64,000 nucleotides of DNA, taken from the NCBI GenBank assembly GCA_019414045.1, contig DXMW01000030.1, positions 61,011 through 125,010 of the forward strand. Direction: 5' to 3'. Position 1 is the stretch's first letter. Every line of letters starts with the position of its first letter. A program made the position numbers and the translations under genes. Source of the DNA: Collinsella sp. GTDB taxonomy: Bacteria > Actinomycetota > Coriobacteriia > Coriobacteriales > Coriobacteriaceae. The notes under the pieces are model-generated. The model made no database searches and was not told the origin of the DNA. It was given only the letters and a program-made list of their open reading frames with translations. Positions 47,562-58,700 of the stretch are shown one piece after another.

Positions 47562-47639
47562 GACGGCGAGCTTGGCGCCGGCTACAGCATGGACCACAGT
47601 GAGCGGGCCGTTGACCACATAGTTAGCGATACCCCAAAA
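47532..47639 (-). pseudogene. 3' fragment of an oxidoreductase-like gene
   Basis: The frame ending at the TAA 47534-47532 reads NYVVNGPLTVVHAVAGAKLA then VEGMTSYLGL. It is preceded in frame by a TGA at 47642-47640, with no start. The text resembles the C-terminal GDxxxGPxTVVxAVAxGK..A..I..YL of GltD-like FAD/NAD(P) oxidoreductases, as I remember them. Only about 35 codons remain. The left 118-bp repeat keeps a shorter, related end (EGMIAYLGL). Confidence 0.6.
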
Positions 47640-47679
47640 TCACTCTTTAACTCACCGCGCTCGCCCCCATATGTGCAAA

Positions 47680-47709
47680 GCGCCCCGCGAACGGATACTC
47701 GCGAGGCGC
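47680..47709 (-). terminator. Terminator after the FeoB-associated gene
   Basis: An 11-bp stem GCGCCTCGCGA/TCGCGGGGCGC (one G-U) with an 8-nt loop and TTTG after it on the minus strand. Confidence 0.65.
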
Positions 47710-47732
47710 CTGGATGCCTGGATGTCCGGGCC

Positions 47733-47933
47733 TTATTTGATCCCGCGGCCCAAGTCTTCGGCAATTTTGTCTACGCCCTTAAGTGCGGCGCAGGTCTTTT
47801 TGTTGGAGCAATGTCCCGTGCAAACGCCACCTTGAGCGCAGTCGGCGCAGGTGCCCTTGCGATAAATGCGCACGCACACGGCGACAAACGCAATGGCGAT
47901 AACGGCCAGCACAACAATATCGATAGGTGCCAT
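47733..47933 (-). CDS. FeoB-associated Cys-rich small membrane protein
   Basis: The 66-residue protein has a TM helix (about 5-22), RIYRKG, and then five cysteines in GTCADCAQGGVCTGHCSNKK plus one more in TCAAL. This matches the FeoB-associated Cys-rich family found next to feoB in Firmicutes and Actinobacteria; it may help iron handling at FeoB, as FeoC does elsewhere. GAGGAGG lies upstream of the ATG at 47933. It is downstream of feoB on the same strand, but separated by a strong terminator (48052-48080), so it may have its own promoter. Confidence 0.88.
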   Translation of the reverse strand: MAPIDIVVLAVIAIAFVAVCVRIYRKGTCADCAQGGVCTGHCSNKKTCAALKGVDKIAEDLGRGIK

Positions 47934-47984
47934 AGCAAGCCTCCTCTAGTTAACCATCACTTACTTTACCCCATTCTCAACCTA

Positions 47985-48034
47985 CCAAAAAGGGACAGGT
48001 TTATTTTGGTCGGTTTTATCTGCGGAAACGTCAC
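47985..48034 (-). repeat. Family C repeat, copy 2 (inverted)
   Basis: ACCAAAAAGGGACAGGTTTA then TTTTGGTCGGTTTTATCTGC and GGAAACGTCA, the reverse of 18974-19022 with a few changes. Confidence 0.75.
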
Positions 48035-48051
48035 ATCTCCCCCACCAAAAA

Positions 48052-48080
48052 GCCCGAGTGTCGCTGGGACACCCGGGCTC
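48052..48080 (-). terminator. Terminator after feoB
   Basis: AGCCCGGGTGTC pairs with GACACTCGGGCT (one mismatch) around a 5-nt loop and is followed by TTTTT on the minus strand, 28 bp past the stop. Confidence 0.88.
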
Positions 48081-48108
48081 GTGAAAAGGGGCTAATCCTT
48101 ATTCGGAC

Positions 48109-50436
48109 TTAGGCGGAAACCGTGGCAGAAGCGGTGTTGGTCTCGTCCTCGTCGGTCCATGCATGCTTGGGCATGGGACGGAAGATCTGGAAGAGCATCG
48201 CAGCCAGCAGCACGATGGCCACAACCGTCCAGATACCAAACTGCCCAAGAACAAGCAGGTTATAGAACTGGTTGATGAACAGGCCGATGACCCAAGCAAA
48301 GGCACACTCGTAGCCGATGGCAATCGCGGTCCACTTACCGGAGTTCATCTGGTTACGGATGGTGCCGATAGCGGCAAAGCACGGAGCGCACAGCAGGTTG
48401 AAGGCACCAAAGGCGACGCAAGCGCCCATGGTCGGGAACATAGCCGCAAACGCGGTCCACAGGCTCGGGTCGGTCTCGCCGGCGTCGGCAACGGACAGCA
48501 GCGAGCCGGCGGTGGCGACAACGTTCTCCTTGGCAACGAGACCCGAGACGGTCAGTGCGGTGGCCTGCCAGGTGCTAAAGCCGAGCGGGGCGAAGATCCA
48601 AGCGACCAGGTTGCCGAACATGGCAAGCACGGAGTAATCCATGAACTCCTCGGGGATGCCCTCCATGGAAGGCAGGTAGCCAAAGGCGCCGTTGTAGCTA
48701 CCAAAGTTGGAGAGGAACCAAACGACGACGGTGGACGCAAAGATGACCGTGCCGGCCTTCTTGATAAAGGCGAAGCAGCGCTCCCACACGTGCAGCGCCC
48801 AAGAGCGGATCGCCGGGAAGTGGTAGGCAGGAAGCTCCATAACAAACGGCGTCGGGCGGCCGGCGAAGAGCTTGGTCTTCTTGAGCATGAGGCCCGAGGC
48901 AATGACGGCAAAGACGCCCAGGAAGTAGAAGAGCGGGCTGATCCACGCAGCGGTGGTAGAAGAGTCGCCAATGATGGAACCCATAAGCAGGGCGATGATC
49001 GGCAGCTTGGCGCCGCAAGGGATGAACGTGGTGGTCATGACCGTCATGCGGCGGTCCTTCTCGTTCTCGATGGTCTTGGTAGCCATGACGCCGGGGACGC
49101 CGCAGCCCGAGGACACGAGCATGGGGATAAAGGACTTACCGGACAGGCCAAAGCGGCGGAACACGCGGTCCATGATGAAGGCGACGCGGGCCATGTAACC
49201 GCAGTCCTCCAAGAAAGACAGCATCACAAAGAGCAGGAACATCTGCGGGACGAAGCCCATGATGGCGCCGATGCCAGCCACGATGCCGTCGCAGACCAGC
49301 GAATCGACGAGGCCACCGTCCTCGGTACCGCCCGCCACGAGAGCGTCATGCACCGCGGTGGTGATACCCGGGACATAGGGGCCGTACTGTGCCGGGTCGA
49401 CCGAGTCGGCGCTGTCGCCCGCAGCCTCAACAGCTGCGTCATAGGCGTCGCGACCCTGACCGAGCACGTACCAGCCGTCGGTGCCGAAGAGCTGGTCGTT
49501 GGTGAAGTCGGTCACCGTGCCGCCCAGGGTGGAAACGGCGATGTAGTACACGCAGAACATGATGACCACAAAGATCGGCAGGCCCAGGATACGGTTGGTA
49601 ACCACGCGGTCGATCTTCTCGGAGGTGCTCATCTTGGCCGGAGCCTTGGTCATGCACTCGTCGATAATGTGGGCAATCACGCCATAGCGCTCGCCGGTGA
49701 TGATGGACTCGGCGTCGTCGTCGCAATCCTGCTCGCACTGGGCGACCAGCTGCTCGACGCGAGCGGCCTTCTCCTTGGTGAGGTTGATGAGCTTGCAGGC
49801 GTCCGCGTCGCGCTCAAACAGCTTGACAGCGTAGTAGCGACGCTTGTTGGCGGGAACGCTCGCCGGCAGGTTGTTCTCGATGTGGTCCAGAACGTCCTCG
49901 ATGGAGGAATCGAACTTGTGCTCCGGCACCTGGCCCTTGGAAGCAGCAGACTTCTTGACCTGCTCGAACAGCTCCTTGATACCCTTGTTTTTAAGGGCCG
50001 AGATCATCATGACCGGGCAACCGAGCTTCTTGGACAGCTTGTCGGTGTCGATCTTGTCGCCGTTCTTCTCCACGAGGTCGGCCATGTTGAGGGCCACGAC
50101 CACGGGCAGGCCGGTCTCGATGACCTGAAGTGCCAGGTACAGATTGCGCTCAAGGTTGGTCGCGTCGACAACCTGGACGACCACATCGGGCTCGCCGCTC
50201 ATGAGGTAATCGCGCGAGCACTGCTCCTCGGGGCTGTAGGGGGAAAGCGAGTAGATGCCGGGGAGGTCCGTAATCGTGACGTTCTTGTCACTCAGGAGCT
50301 TGGCTTCCTTTTTCTCAACCGTGACGCCGGGCCAGTTGCCAACGTAGCCGTTGGCGCCGGTGATCAGGTTGAAAAGCGTGGTCTTGCCGCAGTTGGGGTT
50401 ACCCGCCAGCGCGACATGGATCTGAGAATCCGCCAT
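48109..50436 (-). CDS. feoB: Ferrous iron transport protein B
   Basis: FeoB (775 residues) imports Fe2+. The N-terminal G domain has G1 GNPNCGKTT (12-20), the T-containing G2 loop VGNWPGVTVEKKE, G3 DLPG, and G4 NMADLVEKNGDKI with the usual NxxD pattern. A helical GDI-like region follows, then the polytopic membrane domain (from about 285) with the two Gate motifs containing conserved Cys (VSSGCGVPGVMATKT; FIPCGAKLPI). An extra loop of about 50 residues (GTDGWYVLGQGRDAYDAAVE onward, with DSADSVDPAQYG) follows the first helix. AAGGA precedes the ATG at 50436. Confidence 0.96.
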   Translation of the reverse strand: MADSQIHVALAGNPNCGKTTLFNLITGANGYVGNWPGVTVEKKEAKLLSDKNVTITDLPGIYSLSPYSPEEQCSRDYLMSGEPDVVVQVVDATNLERNLYLALQVIETGLPVVVALNMADLVEKNGDKIDTDKLSKKLGCPVMMISALKNKGIKELFEQVKKSAASKGQVPEHKFDSSIEDVLDHIENNLPASVPANKRRYYAVKLFERDADACKLINLTKEKAARVEQLVAQCEQDCDDDAESIITGERYGVIAHIIDECMTKAPAKMSTSEKIDRVVTNRILGLPIFVVIMFCVYYIAVSTLGGTVTDFTNDQLFGTDGWYVLGQGRDAYDAAVEAAGDSADSVDPAQYGPYVPGITTAVHDALVAGGTEDGGLVDSLVCDGIVAGIGAIMGFVPQMFLLFVMLSFLEDCGYMARVAFIMDRVFRRFGLSGKSFIPMLVSSGCGVPGVMATKTIENEKDRRMTVMTTTFIPCGAKLPIIALLMGSIIGDSSTTAAWISPLFYFLGVFAVIASGLMLKKTKLFAGRPTPFVMELPAYHFPAIRSWALHVWERCFAFIKKAGTVIFASTVVVWFLSNFGSYNGAFGYLPSMEGIPEEFMDYSVLAMFGNLVAWIFAPLGFSTWQATALTVSGLVAKENVVATAGSLLSVADAGETDPSLWTAFAAMFPTMGACVAFGAFNLLCAPCFAAIGTIRNQMNSGKWTAIAIGYECAFAWVIGLFINQFYNLLVLGQFGIWTVVAIVLLAAMLFQIFRPMPKHAWTDEDETNTASATVSA

Positions 50437-50511
50437 TCAATCCTTCTTCCTTGTGTGCCCGCGCTGCTTTCTCCGCACGGGCTGGATAATGTGCTTCAAC
50501 ATTGCAAATTT

Positions 50512-50531
50512 AAGTTAGAAAAACCTAACTT
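50512..50531. promoter_or_regulatory. Palindrome upstream of feoB, candidate metalloregulator box
   Basis: AAGTTAG-AAAAAC-CTAACTT, 7-bp arms, between feoA and feoB. It resembles DtxR/IdeR-type iron boxes (TTAGGTTAG-CTAACCTAA) in base pattern. It lies 75 bp before the feoB start and could also act as a hairpin in the feoA-feoB transcript. Confidence 0.5.
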
Positions 50532-50559
50532 TATCTGCATAAATAGTTGCCGCGGGCCC

Positions 50560-50781
50560 TTACTGGACCTCGACGACGGCAGCCTCCTCCTTGCGGATGG
50601 AAAGCTCGTAGCCGCGCACGTTGATCTCGACCGGATCTCCGAGCGGTGCAACCTTAACGACCTTGAACGAAGTGCCCTTGATGAGGCCCAGGTCCATAAG
50701 GTGACGGCGAAGCGCGCCCTCGCCGTGAAGCTTGACGATGGTAGAGCTCTCGCCCACCTTAACGTCACCCAACGTCTTCAT
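50560..50781 (-). CDS. feoA: Ferrous iron transport protein A (FeoA, second of two)
   Basis: This 73-residue SH3-like cytoplasmic protein assists FeoB. LGDVKVGESSTIVKLHGEGA then LRRHLMDLGLIKGTSFKVVK and DPVEINVRGYELSIRKEEA follow the FeoA pattern (MGLxxG, and L.IR..EA). GGGGGAAAAG lies upstream of the ATG at 50781. It lies 39 bp after the first FeoA gene and 123 bp before feoB, so it is co-transcribed with the first. Confidence 0.93.
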   Translation of the reverse strand: MKTLGDVKVGESSTIVKLHGEGALRRHLMDLGLIKGTSFKVVKVAPLGDPVEINVRGYELSIRKEEAAVVEVQ

Positions 50782-50820
50782 ATTCTTTTCCCCCTTTCAG
50801 CTTTAATGAAATGCTGCGAA

Positions 50821-51063
50821 CTAACCGACGGTCATGATGTGCATGGCGACCTTGGTATCGATACCAAAGCGTGCGCCCAGCACGGTGACGATGATATTGG
50901 CACCACTCGAGCTCACCACGTGAACCTCACTGCCCTCGACAAAGCCGAGGTCCTTGAGGTGGTGCTTCATGTCCTCATTGCCCTTTACACGAGACACGTG
51001 CACGGTTTCGCCCGCTTTCACCATCGAAAGCGGCATGGCCGGCATCTGCGGTCCGCAAGACAT
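50821..51063 (-). CDS. feoA: Ferrous iron transport protein A (FeoA, first of two)
   Basis: An 80-residue FeoA-domain protein: a short N-terminal piece with Cys (MSCGPQMPAMPLSMVKAGET), then VHVSRVKGNEDMKHHLKDLG and FVEGSEVHVVSSSGANIIVT, ending RFGIDTKVAMHIMTV. Two FeoA proteins before FeoB are common in anaerobes. TAGGAG precedes the ATG at 51063. It is the first gene of the iron operon. Confidence 0.92.
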   Translation of the reverse strand: MSCGPQMPAMPLSMVKAGETVHVSRVKGNEDMKHHLKDLGFVEGSEVHVVSSSGANIIVTVLGARFGIDTKVAMHIMTVG

Positions 51064-51106
51064 GAGTGTGCTCCTAACGTCAGTTCGTCCTCAACATCGA
51101 CGCAGC

Positions 51107-51160
51107 AAAAGTTAACCACGTCTATGTTCGCTACAGTAAACTAGCACGTGGTTAACTTTT
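51107..51160 (-). promoter_or_regulatory. Long-spaced inverted repeat at the feo promoter
   Basis: AAAAGTTAACCACG (51107-51120) and CGTGGTTAACTTTT (51147-51160) are perfect 14-bp mirror copies, 26 bp apart, 44 bp upstream of the first feoA. Each copy contains GTTAAC. Placed around the likely feo promoter, they fit two operators of an iron-dependent repressor or a regulatory hairpin in the leader. Confidence 0.6.
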
Positions 51161-51211
51161 TGGAAAGGGTCCCTATTCAGTTTTCGAAAAAGTTTCCCAT
51201 ATGAAACAGGT

Positions 51212-51238
51212 GTGACAAGGGGACAGCCCCTTTGTCAC
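51212..51238 (-). terminator. Terminator after the HPr gene
   Basis: GTGACAAAGGGG pairs with CCCCTTGTCAC around CTGT, 11 bp past the stop. No long T-run. The core resembles the family B repeats. Confidence 0.6.
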
Positions 51239-51248
51239 ATTGTTGCGT

Positions 51249-51497
51249 TTAGAGGGAGAGGTTTCTGATCGACGTGACACACGAGGCCTCGTCTACGCCC
51301 GAAATGCGGAAGATGATGTCCTCGCCGCACTCGCCGTAGAGAGCCATGAGCCCCATTACATCGCGGCCGTCGGTATGGCGATCGCCGATGCTGACCGATA
51401 CGTTGCTACGATGCTTGGCAATTATGTCATAGAGCAGCGCAACCGGGCGGGCATGCAGTCCCAACGGATCTTTAATCGTCTTTGTAAACTCGACCAT
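51249..51497 (-). CDS. HPr-family phosphocarrier with Asp at position 46
   Basis: The 82-residue protein starts VEFTKTIKDPLGLHARPVAL, with the phospho-accepting His15 in LHARP, and contains RDVMGLMALYGECGEDIIFR. In Gram-positive HPr the stretch after DG is KSIMG, with Ser46 phosphorylated by HPr kinase; here that residue is Asp46, which carries a constant negative charge. So PTS phosphotransfer through His15 is possible but Ser46 control is lost. GGGAGG lies upstream of the ATG at 51497. No PTS gene is adjacent. This could be a specialised HPr paralogue rather than ptsH itself. Confidence 0.88.
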   Translation of the reverse strand: MVEFTKTIKDPLGLHARPVALLYDIIAKHRSNVSVSIGDRHTDGRDVMGLMALYGECGEDIIFRISGVDEASCVTSIRNLSL

Positions 51498-51593
51498 GTC
51501 CCCTCCCACGGCATCGCACATTCGGCCGGCAAACCCAGCCACGTGGTAGTTATTGTAGCGTTAGATGCTTGTCGAGAGCTCCTCTGAACACCT

Positions 51594-51815
51594 CGTGGGC
51601 AAAAAGTGGCAAATATGAGTACTGTCACCAATTTAGTAGCAGCAAAATCGAGAGCAAATTGCCTCCTTTGAGCGATTCGAAGAGGTTGAAAGCCGTCAAA
51701 CGCCCTTTAAAGGGGGTTATATAAATTGATTTTGAGCCCGTTTTTGCTCAGAACAGGCCGAAAAATATGTCACCTCTTTTGCAACAGTACTCATATTTGG
51801 CATTTTTTGACCACG
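51594..51815. mobile_element. MITE-like element with 32-bp terminal inverted repeats
   Basis: The left end 51594-51625 (CGTGGGCAAAAAGTGGCAAA, then TATGAGTACTGT) and right end 51784-51815 are mirror copies over 32 bp, with three differences. Between them are 158 bp of AT-rich sequence without a gene. The size, ends and lack of coding fit a miniature inverted-repeat transposable element. No clear target duplication is seen. The rest of the 421-bp gap (51498-51918) holds only the permease terminator. Confidence 0.75.
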
Positions 51816-51843
51816 GGGTCCAAAACCATGCCCCAAAACACAA

Positions 51844-51871
51844 AAGGAGGGGCCTCGTAAGGCCCCTCCTT
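51844..51871 (-). terminator. Strong terminator after the amino-acid permease
   Basis: A perfect 12-bp stem AAGGAGGGGCCT/AGGCCCCTCCTT with a 4-nt loop and TTTTG on the minus strand. Confidence 0.92.
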
Positions 51872-51918
51872 AGGAAAGGGAATCGATTTATTCCACAGCT
51901 GTAGATTAATCCTAGCCG

Positions 51919-53394
<1,476 letters not shown>

Positions 53395-53457
53395 TCATCC
53401 GTATATGTCATCTAAAACCGTCCGGGCTGCAAACGCAATCACGGACGACACACCAGC

Positions 53458-53502
53458 TAAGGGGAATGGGGAAAAGGGAGTCAACAAAGCCATCCCCCTT
53501 AA
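53458..53502 (-). terminator. Possible stem-loop after ebgC
   Basis: TTAAGGGGGATGG and CCATTCCCCTTA pair imperfectly around a 20-nt loop, 33 bp past the ebgC stop, without a T-run. Confidence 0.35.
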
Positions 53503-53534
53503 CGGCGCGAAGCAAACGCCCAAACGGACGAATA

Positions 53535-53990
53535 CTACTTGTTGGGGAAGGAGTAACCTTCAACCGTCACGTGCAGTACCACGACGCGGGGATCCGCGGC
53601 ATCGGCCACGACACGGTAGGCCTCGTCGATCTCGACGACGGCAACGCCGCCGGCGGGAATCGCCACGGTCTCCCCCGTACCCTCAAAGCGCTCGCGATCG
53701 TCGATATCGCTGTAGGCGCGCGTGCGGGTAAGGTCCGTCTTGGAAGCCACCTCGACGGTCAGGTCGCCGTCGAGCGGGGCGAGCACGGCATGGTAGCGAC
53801 GGTGGCCGACCAGATCGGCGGTAGCTGCCTCGTGGGCGTTCACCCACCAGTACACCAACGAGTCGCCGATGGAGTAAGCCACGTCGTGCTGCAGGTCGGC
53901 AACACCATCGAGCGCCTGGCCGGTGCGCATCCACTTCTTGACGGACTTCATCTGAGCGTCGAAATCGGCGCGCGAGTTAAAGACATGCAT
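53535..53990 (-). CDS. ebgC: EbgC-type beta-galactosidase small subunit
   Basis: The 151-residue protein belongs to the YhcH/YjgK/YiaL/EbgC cupin-like family: VYWWVNAHEAATADLVGHRR followed by YHAVLAPLDGDLTVEV and later PAGGVAVVEIDEAYR. In Escherichia coli, EbgC is needed for full activity of EbgA. It begins 3 bp after the end of the large subunit gene, so the two are coupled. Confidence 0.88.
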   Translation of the reverse strand: MHVFNSRADFDAQMKSVKKWMRTGQALDGVADLQHDVAYSIGDSLVYWWVNAHEAATADLVGHRRYHAVLAPLDGDLTVEVASKTDLTRTRAYSDIDDRERFEGTGETVAIPAGGVAVVEIDEAYRVVADAADPRVVVLHVTVEGYSFPNK

Positions 53991-53993
53991 GAC

Positions 53994-57017
<3,024 letters not shown>

Positions 57018-57037
57018 TCATCGTAGTGATTCTTGTG

Positions 57038-57134
57038 CAACCGGTTGTCCTTATCTTACGGGCGATGCAAAAAACTGTGTAACCGGTTGTCCGCTGAACG
57101 GTCGATTTGGCCGGATTAACGGTGCAACCGGTTG
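57038..57134. promoter_or_regulatory. Three CAACCGGTTG operators upstream of ebgA
   Basis: CAACCGGTTG at 57038-57047 and 57125-57134 and TAACCGGTTG at 57080-57089, centres 42 and 45 bp apart, i.e. about four helical turns. These are LacI-type palindromes with a central CpG and are the likely sites of the divergent repressor. The rest of the 376-bp gap (57135-57378) shows nothing else I can name. Confidence 0.8.
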
Positions 57135-57378
57135 TACAACCGCGACACTTATGTCACCCTGAATATCGAAACCCAACGCAAAACATCGTTCTTAAGCTCG
57201 TAGGCAACCGCCACGCCCGCTGATATCTCAGCCACACGAGACGTATTCGATTGCGGCTTGGTTGCAAAACGACACCTGTCACCGGATATCATGAACGCTG
57301 TTCAGGTGCACTATAGTAAGCTGTATCCGCATTAGCCCGTATCAGTGACAACATCGACCGCATTTTCCAGGAGACGCC

Positions 57379-58395
57379 ATGACCCAACCAGTTCGCACCG
57401 CACCTACGCTTGCCGAGGTTGCCGCAGCTGCCGGCGTGTCGCACTCCACAGCATCGCGTGCCCTCAACGATTCGCCCCGCATTAGCGAGGAAACCAAAAA
57501 GCGCGTCCGTGCGGCGGCCAAGAAAGTCAATTTTGTCCCCAACGCTCGCGGCCGAGCGCTCGCTGTCGGGCGCACGGAAATCATCGCCGTGCTCGTGACC
57601 GAGCCCCTGAGTGAGCTCTTCAGCGACCCCACCTATAGCGAATTTTTGAGCGGCATTACCGAGAAACTGTCGGAGTCGTCCTATCTGCCCGTTATCTTGC
57701 AGGCGTCTTCTACGCATGAGCGCAACCGCGCACGCGAGCACTTTGAGCGCCGCTCGTTCGACGCCGTGATCGACGTCTCCCCCTACAAGGGCAGCGAGCT
57801 GCTCGAGGTGCTGCGCGAGCTGGGCGTACCCACCGTGTTGTGCGGCCAGCTCGAGGGCCACCCCTATCGCGATGTGTTCTCGACAGTCTACTCTGACGAC
57901 GAAGAGGGTGGACGCTTTGCGGCACTCGCTATGAAAGAGCGCGGGCGCAAAGATATCGTCGCCGTGTTGGGACCGCAAGACAACCCCGCTGTTGTCGACC
58001 GCCTGCGCGGCTACCGCACCGTCCTGGGCGAAGAGCTCCCAGGCGCAAACGTTATCTATACCGGCTGGAACAGCGGAGACGGCTATCAGGCCATGCACCA
58101 GATCCTCGCGCGCAAGATTGCTTTCGATGGCGTGCTCTGCGGATCGGACCGTATCGCGGCTGGCGTCATCACCGCACTCAACGAGGCAGGCCTATCCGTT
58201 CCGGAGGACGTTTCTGTCGTCGGCTTCGACGATCACGAGATTGCGGCGTGCTGCGTCCCCGCGCTCACGACCGTCCGCCAGCCCCTGCGCGAAGAAGGCC
58301 ACATGGCCGCCAACATTGCGCTCGACATGATCAAGGGTGCCGAGCCCACCACCTCCGTGATGCACATGCAGCTGATCCAGAGAGACTCGCTATAA
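57379..58395 (+). CDS. LacI-family repressor of the beta-galactosidase operon
   Basis: The 338-residue regulator has the HTH TLAEVAAAAGVSHSTASRAL and hinge VPNARGRALAVGRTEIIAVL, then the effector domain with DGVLCGSDRIAAGVITALNE and VVGFDDHEIAACCVPALTTV RQPL. AGGAG precedes the ATG at 57379. Divergence from ebgA and the three palindromes between them make it the probable galactoside-responsive repressor; the true inducer is not shown. Confidence 0.92.
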   Translation: MTQPVRTAPTLAEVAAAAGVSHSTASRALNDSPRISEETKKRVRAAAKKVNFVPNARGRALAVGRTEIIAVLVTEPLSELFSDPTYSEFLSGITEKLSESSYLPVILQASSTHERNRAREHFERRSFDAVIDVSPYKGSELLEVLRELGVPTVLCGQLEGHPYRDVFSTVYSDDEEGGRFAALAMKERGRKDIVAVLGPQDNPAVVDRLRGYRTVLGEELPGANVIYTGWNSGDGYQAMHQILARKIAFDGVLCGSDRIAAGVITALNEAGLSVPEDVSVVGFDDHEIAACCVPALTTVRQPLREEGHMAANIALDMIKGAEPTTSVMHMQLIQRDSL

Positions 58396-58399
58396 GAAA

Positions 58400-58602
58400 C
58401 TGGGGCAGGCTTTCCGCCAGACAGTTGTTGCGGAAAGCTTGCCCCGTTTTGAGTGCTCATTCTGGGGCACAGTTTCCGTTAGGCAGCTCAAGCGGAAACT
58501 GTGTCCCATTATTTTGCCGAATTCTGGGTCGCGCTTTCCCAGAGGACCCCCTTTGGGAAAGCGTGACCCGTTCTGGACGCAGATTCCGGGACGCACTTTC
58601 CG
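58400..58602. repeat. Tandem cluster of three related hairpins and a half unit
   Basis: Unit 1 58400-58446 (GGGGCAGGCTTTCCGC and GCGGAAAGCTTGCCCC arms), unit 2 58463-58508 (GGGGCACAGTTTCCG arms), unit 3 58524-58569 (GGGTCGCGCTTTCCCA arms) and a half copy at 58587-58602. The arms have the same plan (TTCTGGGNCNCNNTTTCC) but different bases, kept paired. Unit 1 probably also ends the LacI transcript. Otherwise the 305-bp gap 58396-58700 holds only the aspS terminator. Confidence 0.85.
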
Positions 58603-58646
58603 CAACGCCTGGTCATCCCATGCCCTCACAATCTCGGCGTATAAAA

Positions 58647-58677
58647 AACGAGGGAAGGCACACGTCCTTCCCTCGTT
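58647..58677 (-). terminator. Terminator after aspS
   Basis: AACGAGGGAAGG pairs with CCTTCCCTCGTT around a 7-nt loop and is followed by TTTTTTAT on the minus strand. Confidence 0.9.
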
Positions 58678-58700
58678 ACAGGCAATAGGTAGCCGCTTGC

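Noticed and set aside
48163..51144. Plus-strand open frame of 993 codons opposite feoB and both feoA genes
   Set aside because: Spans three real minus-strand genes and their spacers; low-complexity composition and no ribosome site.
58400..58602. CRISPR-like tandem repeats
   Set aside because: Only three units, unequal in sequence, spaced by short non-unique text; they are hairpins, not direct repeats.
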